Positions 32,926 through 42,086 are shown, numbered from the stretch's first letter. The stretch: DNA of 64,000 bases from Paenibacillus chibensis (GCF_004001045.1 NZ_BIMK01000004.1:186001-250000), one strand, 5' to 3'. A program made the numbers and translations. Notes: generated by a model from the letters alone, not told the origin.

Positions 32926-33178
32926 AGCGACACCCTTTACGAGAGAATCAGCCTCATTTTGGTTCATTATATGATGGGGAAGGCTCCTGTTACAGGGCAG
33001 CTGTGCGTAATGCGCAAAAATAGGCCGGAGACCCGAGGCGAAGGGAACGGCTCAATTCCTGGCTGGCTCCCCTTGTTTTAACAATGAAATTTTGGGACAA
33101 TAAAGGCAGACTGACGTTCTTTTTCTGGTAAAGTAGAGAGGAACTGAATTTTAGGTTTTTGAAAAGAGGAAAGCAGCA

Positions 33179-34276
33179 ATGAACAAACCATCCATTTATG
33201 GATTCACTCTCGACCAGCTGGCCGCATGGCTGGCTGAGCACGGGCATAAAAAATCGCGGGCGTTTCAGGTATGGGACGCATTGTACCGCAAGCGGGTGAC
33301 CGCATTTTCCGACATGGCGGACGTGAGACCGGAATGCCAGGAGCTTTTGGCTGAGCATTTTGCCATTCAGACGCTGGAGGAGCATACCAAGCAGGAATCG
33401 GCCGACGGCACGGTCAAATTCCTGCTTCGTCTTCAGGACGGCAATTTGATCGAGACGGTGCTGATGCGCCATAAATTCGGTCTTTCCGTCTGCGTGACTA
33501 CGCAGGTGGGCTGCAATATCGGCTGCAGCTTCTGCGCCAGCGGACTGCTGAGCAAGAGCCGCGATCTGACCAGCGGCGAAATCGTGGAGCAGGTGATGAA
33601 GGTGCAGCTGCACCTGGATCAGCAGAAGCAGGGTGAGCGCGTCAGCCATATCGTCGTTATGGGCATCGGTGAGCCGTTCGATAACTTCGAGCATATGTCC
33701 GATTTCATCCGCGTCATCCGCGATCATAAGGGGCTGGCGATCGGGCCGCGCCACATTACCGTATCGACCAGCGGTCTGGCGCCTAAAATCCGCGAGTTTG
33801 CCGACAGCGATCTCGGCACCAACCTGGCGATTTCCCTGCACGCGCCGAACAATGACATCCGCACGCGCATCATGAAGATTAACAAGGCGTATCCGATCGA
33901 GCCGCTGATGGAAGCGATCGATTACTACTTGGAGAAGACCAATCGCCGGATTACGCTGGAATACATTCTTCTGAAGGACGTTAACGACCAGCCGGAGCAT
34001 GCGCTGGAGCTGGCGGAGCTGGTAGGCGACCGCAGATCCATGGCGAACGTGAACCTCATTCCGTACAATCCGGTCGATGAGCACAGCCAGTACCAACGGA
34101 GTTCCCAAGAGACGATTACGGCTTTCTACGATACGCTGAAAAAGCAAAACGTCAGCTGCAGCGTGCGTCTGGAGCATGGAACAGACATCGATGCCGCCTG
34201 CGGACAGCTGCGCAGCAAGCAGATCCAAAGCGATCGGGCGCGCGCTTCCAAGGCAAGCCAGGCCGCAAACCAATAA
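33179..34276 (+). CDS. rlmN: RlmN: 23S rRNA (A2503-C2)/tRNA (A37-C2) methyltransferase, radical SAM
   Basis: 365 aa. Radical-SAM cluster cysteines are C112, C116 and C119 in '[13 protein letters not shown]'. '[23 protein letters not shown]', '[19 protein letters not shown]', '[23 protein letters not shown]' and the resolving cysteine in '[17 protein letters not shown]' are conserved. The pattern is closer to Bacillus RlmN than to Cfr, so antibiotic resistance is not expected, though the phrase 'NLIPYNPV' is Cfr-like at one spot. The usual Bacillota neighbours (rsmB, stp, prkC) are absent, raising the chance that this is a second copy. GAGGAAAGC precedes the ATG. Confidence 0.88.
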   Translation: MNKPSIYGFTLDQLAAWLAEHGHKKSRAFQVWDALYRKRVTAFSDMADVRPECQELLAEHFAIQTLEEHTKQESADGTVKFLLRLQDGNLIETVLMRHKFGLSVCVTTQVGCNIGCSFCASGLLSKSRDLTSGEIVEQVMKVQLHLDQQKQGERVSHIVVMGIGEPFDNFEHMSDFIRVIRDHKGLAIGPRHITVSTSGLAPKIREFADSDLGTNLAISLHAPNNDIRTRIMKINKAYPIEPLMEAIDYYLEKTNRRITLEYILLKDVNDQPEHALELAELVGDRRSMANVNLIPYNPVDEHSQYQRSSQETITAFYDTLKKQNVSCSVRLEHGTDIDAACGQLRSKQIQSDRARASKASQAANQ

Positions 34277-34287
34277 GAGAGCATGAG

Positions 34288-34320
34288 AAGAGCGCAGTCC
34301 CCGAAGGGAGCTGCGCTCTT
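34288..34320. terminator. Terminator between rlmN and the DUF423 gene
   Basis: AAGAGCGCAG / CTGCGCTCTT with a mismatched middle and short loop. Confidence 0.75.
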
Positions 34321-34334
34321 CGTCATGCATTCCG

Positions 34335-34712
34335 TTATCCTTGCGCTGCGGCAACGATGAAGAGTATCCACCCCGCCAGAAAGGCGACGCCGCCAAGGGG
34401 TGTAATGGCGCCTAGCTTGCGCATGCCGGTGAGGCTCAGAGCATACAGGCTGCCGGAGAACAATACGATCCCCGCTGCGATGAACCAGCCTGCCGTCACC
34501 GCAAGGGAGGCGTGCTCCGACATGCCTGCATAAAGTCCGATCAACACCAGGCCAAGCCCGTGGATCAGATGGTACAGAATGCCTGTCTGGTATGTTTTTT
34601 GCTGGGCTTCATTCAGCTTTTCTTTCAGAGCATGCGCGCCAAAGGCGCCAAGCGCGACCGCGAGAAACAGCATGATGCCGCCGAGTATCAGCATGGTTGA
34701 CAATTCAATCAC
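34335..34712 (-). CDS. DUF423 family membrane protein (YwdK type)
   Basis: 125 aa with four membrane helices. The N-terminus 'LILGGIMLFLAVALGAFGAHALKEKL' followed by 'QQKTYQTGILYHLIHGLGLVLIGLY' is the DUF423 signature, and 'TPLGGVAFLAGWILFIVAA' ends the protein. The function of DUF423 proteins is unknown. The ATG at 34682 (MLFLAV...) is less likely; the first ATG after AGGTGATTGAATTGTC is retained. Convergent with rlmN. Confidence 0.88.
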   Translation of the reverse strand: MIELSTMLILGGIMLFLAVALGAFGAHALKEKLNEAQQKTYQTGILYHLIHGLGLVLIGLYAGMSEHASLAVTAGWFIAAGIVLFSGSLYALSLTGMRKLGAITPLGGVAFLAGWILFIVAAAQG

Positions 34713-34958
34713 CTCTTACGCTCATCTTACCGACACCCCGGCATCGGCGTCAACGGCTGCCGTTATTTCGGAGAATTACCCTCTGGCAAGAAAAATTTGT
34801 TAATATGGGAATGAAGGGAAACGGCATACCTATGCGTTCTTTAACAGGTAAACCGTGTATTCGCACACGTATAACAAAGGAGACTTGCTCCATTTTGCAA
34901 GCGTTTTTACGAAACACCAGGGACCGAAATGGCGGCAAGGGAGAGGTGGGGAAAAGAT

Positions 34959-35927
34959 ATGGAGAGTGTGCATCAGCTCACGCAAAAATTAAAGCAAAAC
35001 ATTGCGAACGTCATCGTCGGCAAGGAGCATGAAGTGGATCTGCTGCTAACGGCGCTGCTGGCCTCCGGGCATGTGCTGCTGGAGGATGTTCCGGGAACGG
35101 GCAAGACGCTGCTGGCCAAAAGCCTGGCGGCTTCGCTCAGCCTGAGCTTCCAGCGGATTCAGTTTACCCCGGATTTGCTGCCTTCGGATTTGACGGGCAT
35201 TCATTATTTCAATCAAAAGGACGGCGACTTTCATTTCCGGCCGGGGCCGCTGTTTGCGGGGATCGTCCTGGCGGACGAGATCAACCGGGCGACTCCGAGA
35301 ACGCAGTCCAGCCTGCTGGAGTGCATGGAGGAACGGCAGATCAGCATCGAAGGCAAGACGATGCCGCTCTCAAGCCCGTTCATGGTGCTGGCTACGCAGA
35401 ACCCGGTGGATAACCAGGGAACCTTTCCGCTGCCTGAAGCGCAGATGGACCGTTTTCTGATCCGGATGAAGCTGGGTTATCCTTCGGCGGTTGAAGGGGT
35501 GGAAATTCTGAAGCGGACGGCGGCTGCAGGCAGCCTGCGGGTGGAAGCGGCGGTCCAGACGGCCACCGCAGAAGAGGTGCTGGAGGCGCAGCGGCTGTGC
35601 GGAGAGGTACGGATCGCGGATGACCTGCTGGGTTACATCGTGGCTTTGGCGGAGGCGACCCGGGGTCACGCGGAGACGATGCTGGGCATCAGCCCGCGCG
35701 GTACCCAGGCGCTATTGCGCGCGGCCCAGGCTTATGCAGCGCTGCAGGGAAGAAGCTATGTGCTGCCCGATGATATCAAGCAGCTTGTGCTGCCGGTATG
35801 GACGCACCGGCTCGTGCTCCGCAAACGTCATGAGTCCGGCGGCAGCCAAGCCGAGCGCGTATTGACGGAAATCATGAACAGCATTCCGGTTCCCAGCGAA
35901 AAGGAACTGGAAAGCGGCGTGAAATAA
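34959..35927 (+). CDS. MoxR-family AAA+ ATPase
   Basis: 322 aa from ATG 34959 (GGGGA upstream). Walker A GTGKT at 46-50, 'FQRIQFTPDLLPSDLTG' and the MoxR signature 'FRPGPLFAGIVLADEINRATPRTQSSLLECMEE' (continuous in the protein), Walker B Asp106-Glu107, sensor 1 'FMVLATQNPVDNQGTFPLPEAQMDRFL', and arginine-rich lid 'SPRGTQALLRAAQAYA'. MoxR ATPases act as chaperones for complex assembly, commonly with VWA/DUF58 partners. The next two genes complete the standard MoxR-DUF58-DUF4129 operon. Confidence 0.92.
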   Translation: MESVHQLTQKLKQNIANVIVGKEHEVDLLLTALLASGHVLLEDVPGTGKTLLAKSLAASLSLSFQRIQFTPDLLPSDLTGIHYFNQKDGDFHFRPGPLFAGIVLADEINRATPRTQSSLLECMEERQISIEGKTMPLSSPFMVLATQNPVDNQGTFPLPEAQMDRFLIRMKLGYPSAVEGVEILKRTAAAGSLRVEAAVQTATAEEVLEAQRLCGEVRIADDLLGYIVALAEATRGHAETMLGISPRGTQALLRAAQAYAALQGRSYVLPDDIKQLVLPVWTHRLVLRKRHESGGSQAERVLTEIMNSIPVPSEKELESGVK

Positions 35928-37031
35928 ATGGCGGTGATGTGGTTGTTTCTCGCCTGCGGGGCCGTCATGGTGCTGCAGGGGCTGATTTTGGGAAGGAACG
36001 CGCTGGGCAAGCTGGCTTACGATCGTCACTTCAGCACCGAGACGTGTTATGCCGGAGACCGGATCGAGATGGTCGAGGTGATCGAGAACAAGCGCCGTGT
36101 TCCGATTCCCTGGCTGCGGCTCGAAGCGATGCTTCCGGCTTCGCTCGGCTTCAAGCGGAGCAAGGAAACCTGGATCAGCGAAGGCCAGATCTATCAGAAC
36201 CATACGAGCTTATTCTCGCTTCCCGCCCGGACGCGGATCACCAGAACGCATCAAATCCAGTGCCGGGGACGCGGCATCTTTCGGATGGATACGGCTACGA
36301 TGACCGGCAGTGACCTGTTTGCGATGTATACACCCTCCTTAAAGGTGAAGCTGGACAAACGGCTTGTGGTCTATCCCTTCCTGCGAAGGGACGAGGAACT
36401 GCCCTCGTCCTGGAAAACATGGCAGGGCGAGCTGGCCGTGCGCCGCTGGATCGTAGAAGATCCGTTTTTGTTTACGGGCGTCAGAAGCTATGCCCCCGGC
36501 GACGCGATGAACCGGATTCACTGGAAGGCCAGCGCAAGAAGCGGGGAGCTTCAGGTGCATCAGCACGGCTATACCGCGGATCCGAAAGCGATGATCCTGC
36601 TGAACATCGAGGTGTCCGAGCAGATGTGGAATGTCGTCACCAAGCCGCAGATCATCGAAGATGCGCTGTCTTATGCGGCCACGTGCGCCGCTGCGCTCAT
36701 CCGTCAAGGCATGGCGGCCGGATTCGCAAGCAATGCGTATCTGTCGCCGGAGGCCGATGCCCGCTTGGCGCGGCTTGATCCGGATTACGGAATTCCGCAT
36801 CTGGAGGAGCTGCTTGAAGCGATGGCCGCGGTCGAGCTGAAGGTGTATCGCCCCTTTTATGAGCAGCTGAAGCTGGAGGCGGAGACCGACCGGGCGGAAA
36901 CGATCGATTATCTGCTGGTCACGCCCCATCGGTCGGCGTCGATCCTGGAGGGCGCTCGGCTGCTGGAGCAAAAAGGCCACCGGGTATCGTTCGCCGACCT
37001 GGGCGAGGACGTTCGGGAGGCAGGAGCATGA
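35928..37031 (+). CDS. DUF58 domain protein, membrane associated
   Basis: 367 aa. The ATG immediately follows the MoxR stop (TAAATG). A single N-terminal hydrophobic segment (MAVMWLFLACGAVMVLQGLILG) is followed by a beta-rich domain 'YAGDRIEMVEVIENKRRVPIPWLRLE'. The DUF58 motif is 'GVRSYAPGDAMNRIHWKASARSGELQVHQ', with a VWA-like C-terminus. DUF58 proteins are partners of MoxR ATPases; their precise role is unknown, with suggestions in cell-envelope assembly. The stop overlaps the next start (ATGA). Confidence 0.9.
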   Translation: MAVMWLFLACGAVMVLQGLILGRNALGKLAYDRHFSTETCYAGDRIEMVEVIENKRRVPIPWLRLEAMLPASLGFKRSKETWISEGQIYQNHTSLFSLPARTRITRTHQIQCRGRGIFRMDTATMTGSDLFAMYTPSLKVKLDKRLVVYPFLRRDEELPSSWKTWQGELAVRRWIVEDPFLFTGVRSYAPGDAMNRIHWKASARSGELQVHQHGYTADPKAMILLNIEVSEQMWNVVTKPQIIEDALSYAATCAAALIRQGMAAGFASNAYLSPEADARLARLDPDYGIPHLEELLEAMAAVELKVYRPFYEQLKLEAETDRAETIDYLLVTPHRSASILEGARLLEQKGHRVSFADLGEDVREAGA

Positions 37032-38290
37032 GAAACAACGGGAAGAGCATTCGATTGCGCCGGCTCCTGGTCGTATTGGGACATTCGCTGCTGGAGACGG
37101 CGGCATGTTATCCATTTTTGCTGCTCTATATGGTGTATGCCATGGAGGCTGCGCCTTGGTGGCTTCTGCCGCTGGTATGGCTGCTCCACGCAGCGGGTAC
37201 GCTGGTCGGCATGCGCCAGGCGAATGGCCATAAGGCAAGCCTGACCACGGTTGTGCTGTTTGCCGCCGCGCTGCTGCCGCTGGTGTTTGCGGGGGCCGGG
37301 CTCCGCGCGGTCATTCTCGCCACCCTCTTGCTGCTGCTGGCGGATATCCGCGGACTGATCGTCGGACGCAAGGAACAGTGGAGGCATCTGCAGCTGAATC
37401 TGCCGCTGGCGGGACTGGCGGCTGCACTGATTGTATATGGCATATCCTCTCGCGTCGAAGCCATCGAGCCGCATCGTACCCTGCTCTACCTCATGAGTCT
37501 GCTGACATTGTTTGGGGTCCTGCTGCGTTGGAACGGTGACCGTGTTCGCGAAGCTTCCAATGCGCAGGAGACGGATCAGATGCTGCTGCGCCGGATTATG
37601 TCACGGAACCGGCGGATGACCTGGATGGTCGTCGCGCTGATTCTGCTCCTGAGCATGTGGAACGGCCTGGGCCAGGGCTTGGCCTATGTCCGGAGCTGGC
37701 TGGCCGGGCTGTTACGGGGCCTGCCGAGCGGCGAACCGCCCAAGCCGGATTCGTCTCCGCAAGAGATGCCGCAGCAGGGACCGCTGGATCTGCCGCCGCC
37801 GACCCCGTCGCCGAAATGGGTGCATATCGTCGGCCAGATCGTATTTGCGATGCTGATCGTCCTGATATCCGTCGCCCTGCTCCTGCTGCTGTACCGGCTG
37901 CTGCGGCGCTGGCTGCCTGAGCGCTTCCGCGCCTTTATGGAAAGGCTGGCCCGGCGTCTGCGTCTTCTGCGGGAGATCCGGAGCATCCCGATGGATCAGG
38001 GGGATTACGTGGACGAGGTCGAACGAATTGAACGAGTCGGCAAGCGCCCTGGCAGACTGAAAAAACGGCGCAGGGACGCGGCCGCCGTCCAGGATCAAGA
38101 CCCCCGCCGCGCCTATGAAGGCTTGATCCGTGCTGCGGTCAAGCGGGGCTATAAGTTTCGTCCGAGCCTGACGCCTTCGGAGAACGGCATGGAGCTGGCC
38201 GGGAAGGAAGAGTACACCGGCCTGCAGGAGCGGGAAGTGGAACAGGTCGTCAGCCGTTACAACCAGATTCGTTACGGTTCCGAGGATTAG
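37028..38290 (+). CDS. Membrane protein with C-terminal DUF4129-like domain, lacking a transglutaminase core
   Basis: 420 aa. About six membrane helices in residues 1-215 and one at ~262-285 ('HIVGQIVFAMLIVLISVALLLLLYRLL'), separated by a Pro-rich extracellular loop (SGEPPKPDSSPQEMPQQG). The cytoplasmic end 'RRAYEGLIRAAVKRGYKFRPSLTPSENG' and 'VSRYNQIRYG' resembles DUF4129. In many Bacillales the third gene of this operon is a much longer transglutaminase-like protein (DUF3488-TGc-DUF4129). Here the TGc catalytic Cys/His/Asp region is absent. Overlap of start and stop shows coupling with the DUF58 gene. Confidence 0.8.
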   Translation: MRNNGKSIRLRRLLVVLGHSLLETAACYPFLLLYMVYAMEAAPWWLLPLVWLLHAAGTLVGMRQANGHKASLTTVVLFAAALLPLVFAGAGLRAVILATLLLLLADIRGLIVGRKEQWRHLQLNLPLAGLAAALIVYGISSRVEAIEPHRTLLYLMSLLTLFGVLLRWNGDRVREASNAQETDQMLLRRIMSRNRRMTWMVVALILLLSMWNGLGQGLAYVRSWLAGLLRGLPSGEPPKPDSSPQEMPQQGPLDLPPPTPSPKWVHIVGQIVFAMLIVLISVALLLLLYRLLRRWLPERFRAFMERLARRLRLLREIRSIPMDQGDYVDEVERIERVGKRPGRLKKRRRDAAAVQDQDPRRAYEGLIRAAVKRGYKFRPSLTPSENGMELAGKEEYTGLQEREVEQVVSRYNQIRYGSED

Positions 38291-38348
38291 TTTGCAAGCG
38301 CCAGCATGGAACCGCGCCTCGAATGAATATAAAGCGCTGAACACGCGA

Positions 38349-38379
38349 AATGCCCGGGAGGATTCCCGGGCATTTTTTT
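38349..38379 (+). terminator. Terminator after the MoxR operon
   Basis: AATGCCCGGG / CCCGGGCATT with a 6-base loop then TTTTT. Confidence 0.9.
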
Positions 38380-38422
38380 GGCATACCATCCCATCGCCAG
38401 AGTGCCAGACTGGAACCGATTG

Positions 38423-38440
38423 GGTAATATATTATTTACC
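38423..38440. promoter_or_regulatory. Inverted repeat before ydaJ homologue
   Basis: GGTAA-N8-TTACC, AT-rich centre, 34 bases before the ydaJ-like start. It may combine a -10-like element with an operator. Confidence 0.35.
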
Positions 38441-38473
38441 ATGAGCGGATCGTGTTAGAGAGGCGGGATTCAA

Positions 38474-39571
38474 ATGAACAAGAAACGGATGTCCATCGTC
38501 ATTGCCGGGCTCCTGCTTCTCGCGGGGACGGGGTTTTGGTTGACGGGCAAAGATAGGGAGCCTGACCGTACGCCGCTGCAGACGGAATGGTTTATCCGAA
38601 AGGATATGACGAATCCGAACGGAACGCTGGCGACGTACCTCCAAAGCGCAAGCTCGAAAAATCCGGATATCGTGGCGGGCAGGGAGGCCTTGTCCGAATC
38701 GATGGGATTCTGGCTGCAGTATGCCGTGCTGAAGGGGGATAAGGAACTGTTCCGTGACAGCTTCGGGGTGCTGGAGCGATCCTTCATCGCTCCGCAGCAA
38801 TATGCAGCCTGGAAGCTGAAGCCGGATGGCACCTCGGATGTCCATACGAATGCGCTGGGCGATGATCTGCGCCTGATTGGTGCGCTGCTTGAGGCGGGAC
38901 GTCTTTGGGGAATAGATGAATACGGCCAGATGGCCGGCAGGCTGACCCGTACCCTGGTCTCTTCTACGTTGGTGAATGGATATTTGACCGATTTTCATGA
39001 TTTTCTAAGCGATGATTCGGCTCAGATACTGAGCCTAGCCTATATCGACAGCGGCGGCATGAAGCAGATGCGCGAGGCGGGCCTGATCCAGGAGTCTTTC
39101 CTGAACAGACATATGCAGCTGCTGGCGGAGATGCCGGACGACGGGGCATTTTATCCGAAAAGCTATAATGTCCGCACGGGGACCTATGCCTATGACAAGG
39201 CGGTGAATCTGATCGATCAGCTGCTGGTTGGAATACACGCGCAGGAAAGCGGGCGTAAACCGCAAGCGCTGCTTACTTTTTTGAAGAAGGAATGGAGCTC
39301 CAGACATCAGCTGCACGGGCGTTATGACAGGGTATCGCGGACAAGCAGCGCCGCTTACGAATCGCCTTCGGTTTACGGCCTGGCAGTGCAGCTGGCGCTC
39401 GCAACCGGCGACACAGCCTGGGCTGGAGAGATGTATCATCATATGCTCTCGTTTCGAGATGCCGATCCGAGGTACCCTGGGGGATATGTATTTCAAGGGA
39501 ATACGCATGTATTTGATAACCTACTTCCGCTTGTGGCGGGAGAATTCTGGATGAAATATTCGCAAAAGTGA
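38474..39571 (+). CDS. ydaJ: YdaJ-like glycosyl hydrolase family 8 protein, secreted or membrane anchored
   Basis: 365 aa. An N-terminal hydrophobic signal/anchor at ~5-25 (MSIVIAGLLLLAGTGFWLTG). The catalytic part is a six-hairpin (alpha/alpha)6 glycosidase of GH8 type: 'NPNGTLATYLQSASSKNPDIVAGREALSESMGFWLQYAVL' (continuous, with the likely acid Glu in SES), 'DGTSDVHTNALGDDLRLIGALLEA' and 'YESPSVYGLAVQLALATGD'. In Bacillus subtilis ydaJ opens the ydaJKLMN exopolysaccharide operon whose output is switched on by cyclic-di-GMP. The next genes match ydaK and ydaM, which supports the assignment. It may trim or release the polysaccharide outside the membrane. Confidence 0.85.
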   Translation: MNKKRMSIVIAGLLLLAGTGFWLTGKDREPDRTPLQTEWFIRKDMTNPNGTLATYLQSASSKNPDIVAGREALSESMGFWLQYAVLKGDKELFRDSFGVLERSFIAPQQYAAWKLKPDGTSDVHTNALGDDLRLIGALLEAGRLWGIDEYGQMAGRLTRTLVSSTLVNGYLTDFHDFLSDDSAQILSLAYIDSGGMKQMREAGLIQESFLNRHMQLLAEMPDDGAFYPKSYNVRTGTYAYDKAVNLIDQLLVGIHAQESGRKPQALLTFLKKEWSSRHQLHGRYDRVSRTSSAAYESPSVYGLAVQLALATGDTAWAGEMYHHMLSFRDADPRYPGGYVFQGNTHVFDNLLPLVAGEFWMKYSQK

Positions 39572-39764
39572 AAATTTGGTTTGATTATCTTGTGTTTGTG
39601 GTTAATTATTCATTAAATAACCAAGAAAGATGTCGTATTATGTAGTAAAATGATTGCGTAGTGTGGTTCATTCTTTGAAGGCCGGTCTCGCAACGGAATG
39701 GGGCATCTTGTAGATTCCATGAGTCATGTGGTGCGGTCCTGAAACGTAAAAGGGAGGAATGCGG
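39572..39764. other. Gap between ydaJ and ydaK homologues
   Basis: 193 bases, AT-rich at first. A GC-rich central part (GGCCGGTCTCGCAACGG) could fold but matches no riboswitch I know. A separate promoter for ydaK is possible. Confidence 0.35.
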
Positions 39765-40640
39765 ATGAAGAACCCATCAACAATCCGCCGGCTGGAGCTT
39801 GGCTACGTGCTCTTGATCGCCTTGACGATGGTGCAGGAGCTGCTGATATTTCTGAAAATATACCTGGATCAATCCTACACGACGCTGGATGCGGCGTTCA
39901 GCATGGCACTGCTTGCGGCGCTGCTGATCGGCTTCATCATTCCGATGGGAATTTCGGTGGTCGTGGTATTCGTATATATGGTGAGCTACTTCGTCTGGCT
40001 GACGACCTATGCTCCCTTGAATGTGCTGACCTTTTCATGGATGCTGCTGGTCCCCGCCAATCTGCTGATTGCCGCTTTTATCAAGTCCGGACTGATCGGC
40101 AGCAAACGCTGGATGGAACGCATGAATGAAATGAAAGGAATCCTGCCTCAGGTCGATATCGACACGAGCCTCGGGAATAAGGAAGCGTTGGAAGAGACGG
40201 TTCAAAAGCAATCCAATCTGGCTAAGCGCTATGCCGACCGATACGGCTTTTCGATGGCGATGTTCAAGATCGACTTTCTGCCGCTGGTGCAGGAATCGCT
40301 TGGATCGCAGCTGTATTCGCGCCTGCTTTTGGAGCTGTCGGCTACGATTCAGAAGCAAATCCGCTATGAAGATTACAAGTTTGCGATCAGCAAGGGGCGT
40401 TTTATCATTTTGTGCCCGATGCTGGGACAGGAAAACCTGCATATGCTGACCAGCCGGATCAAGAATGCCCTGATGAACATGGTGTTTCTCGATAAAAGAG
40501 GCCAGGAACTGAAGCTGGTCATCCGCGCCGGTGCGCTGGTCTTCCAGAAGGAGCAGTTCGGCAAATACGAGCATATCGATGAGGTCATTGCCGCCCTGGA
40601 GCGCAATACCGAGACCGATCTGATTGGCGAATATATTTAG
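39765..40640 (+). CDS. ydaK: YdaK-like membrane protein with degenerate GGDEF domain (putative c-di-GMP receptor)
   Basis: 291 aa from ATG 39765, placed 7 bases after GGGAGG; the ATG two codons earlier is too close. Four N-terminal membrane helices (~8-118: 'LELGYVLLIALTMVQELLIFLKIY', 'ALLAALLIGFIIPMGISVVVVFVYMVSYFVWL', 'WMLLVPANLLIAAFI'), then a GGDEF-fold domain (~160-290). The active-site loop reads 'FAISKGRFIILCP' instead of GGDEF, so the cyclase is inactive, as in Bacillus subtilis YdaK, which binds c-di-GMP and activates polysaccharide synthesis by YdaLMN. Whether an inhibitory-site RxxD is retained is uncertain. AGGAGG right after its stop serves the next small gene. Confidence 0.85.
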   Translation: MKNPSTIRRLELGYVLLIALTMVQELLIFLKIYLDQSYTTLDAAFSMALLAALLIGFIIPMGISVVVVFVYMVSYFVWLTTYAPLNVLTFSWMLLVPANLLIAAFIKSGLIGSKRWMERMNEMKGILPQVDIDTSLGNKEALEETVQKQSNLAKRYADRYGFSMAMFKIDFLPLVQESLGSQLYSRLLLELSATIQKQIRYEDYKFAISKGRFIILCPMLGQENLHMLTSRIKNALMNMVFLDKRGQELKLVIRAGALVFQKEQFGKYEHIDEVIAALERNTETDLIGEYI

Positions 40641-40653
40641 AGGAGGACTTCCC

Positions 40654-40797
40654 ATGTCTTATACGAGCTGGTTTATCCCTGTATGCATCGCCGTCAGCGC
40701 CGTTTTTGCCGTAACCATCCTGGTTCTTACGATCGCAACCCTTCGATTCCGGGCCGATATCAATAAAAAATACGATCGGGGGAAATTCAGTGGCTGA
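40654..40797 (+). CDS. 47-aa single-pass membrane peptide in the yda operon
   Basis: ATG 40654 lies 8 bases after AGGAGG. The peptide has one membrane helix (SWFIPVCIAVSAVFAVTILV, then LTIATL) and a short charged cytoplasmic end (RADINKKYDRGKFSG). Its stop overlaps the GTG start of the GT2 gene by 8 bases, so translation is coupled. It occupies the place where ydaL sits in Bacillus subtilis but is far too short to be YdaL. Possibly a small partner of the synthase or the c-di-GMP receptor. The strong site and coupling make it a likely real gene. Confidence 0.75.
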   Translation: MSYTSWFIPVCIAVSAVFAVTILVLTIATLRFRADINKKYDRGKFSG

Positions 40798-42086
40798 TGT
40801 CCTGTTGATTCTGTCGATCGTAACCATCTGGATCGCCGTATTCGAATCCGTCATCATTATGGCGGGTGCCGTCCGGTTCATCTTCAAGCAAAATAAGAAG
40901 GAGCTCATGCTTCCCGGCAATATGGACGATTATCCGGCCGTGACTGTCATGGTTCCGGCACATAACGAGGAGCTTGTCATCACCGCGACCGCGGAGCATA
41001 TTCTGAAAATGAACTATCCGGAGGAGAAGGTGCAGCTGATCGTCATTGCCGATAATTGCTCGGATAACACGGCGGGGCGGCTCAAAGCGCTGAAGGAGAA
41101 GACCAGCTATAAGGACCGCGATTTCGTTATCCTGGAGCGGAAGGGAACGGGCGGCAAATCCGGCGCGCTCAAACGATGCGCTGAAGCTGGCGACGGGCGA
41201 ATGGATCTGCGTATACGATGCGGACGCCGCACCGGAGCGCAACGCACTTCTATTCCTGACGCAAAAGGCGATGGAGAACCCCGATCAATACGGCGCCGTC
41301 TTCGGCCGGAACAAGGCCCGTAACCGCGGCCAGAATTTTCTGTCCCGCTGCATTAACCTTGAGATTATTACGATTCAGCGCGTGCATCACACCGGACTAT
41401 GGGAGCTGTTTAAGCTCGGAACGATTCCAGGTACCAATTTCATCGTGAAAACCGAGTTGATGCGGGACATCGGCGGCTGGGACGAGCAGGCGATTACCGA
41501 GGATACGGCCGTTTCCTTCGAAATCATGTCCCGCGGCCAGCTGATCGCGCTTGCGCCCCGGGCGGAAGCATATCAGCAGGAGCCGGAGCAGCTGCGCGTG
41601 TACTTGAAACAGCGGGAACGCTGGGCGAAGGGCAATTACAACGTCGTGGTGGAAAACCTGCATCATTTGTTCGACCGCAGCAGCTGGCGGATCAAGCTGC
41701 AGGTGCTTTACTACGCGGCCAGCTACTTCTGGTTCATGATCGCGATCATCGTCTCGGATATCGTCTTTATCGCGAATCTGGTGTATCAGGTCATCGCTCT
41801 TTTCAAGCCGGGCGTGGTCTCGCCCTTCCAATTCCAGTCGGATGTGTACGTCTATCTCGTCGTGGCCTGGGCGCTCATGTATTTTCTCTACGTGCTGCAG
41901 ATCAACCTGGCGCTGGCGACCGATATCGGGCAAAGCAACGTACGCAATTTCGTGCTCTCCTGTATCTCCTATTTCACGTATGCCCAATTGTTCCTCGTCA
42001 TTTCCGTGAAGGCCTTTTACAATATGGTCATCGATAAAATCACCGGCCGGGAAAGCAAATGGTATAAAACCCAGCGTTTCGGTTAG
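40790..42086 (+). pseudogene. ydaM: YdaM-like processive family 2 glycosyltransferase, single-base frameshift
   Basis: Read with one A removed from the AAA at 41171-41173, the gene gives an intact ~431-aa GT2: N-terminal helix 'VLLILSIVTIWIAVFESVIIMAG', 'VTVMVPAHNEELVITATAEHI', then, after correction, a 'NDALKLATGEWICVYDADAA' segment with the D-x-D. It continues with 'GTNFIVKTELMRDIGGWDE', TED base motif 'AITEDTAVSFEIM', QRERW (Q-x-x-R-W) and four C-terminal helices. As given, translation stops early in a garbled tail. GTG start with GGGGGAA upstream. Intact YdaM-type enzymes polymerise an exopolysaccharide under control of YdaK. This could be a real inactivation, a phase-variable tract or a sequence error. 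Confidence 0.88.

Noticed and set aside
33179..34276. Cfr-type antibiotic resistance methyltransferase
   Set aside because: Conserved segments ([30 protein letters not shown]) follow RlmN rather than Cfr; only one short phrase is Cfr-like.
32990..34396. A 468-codon open frame on the minus strand
   Set aside because: Antisense shadow of rlmN, which has the full radical-SAM motif set.
39572..39764. Cyclic-di-GMP riboswitch before the YdaK-like gene
   Set aside because: The conserved GEMM core and tetraloop receptor sequences are not present.
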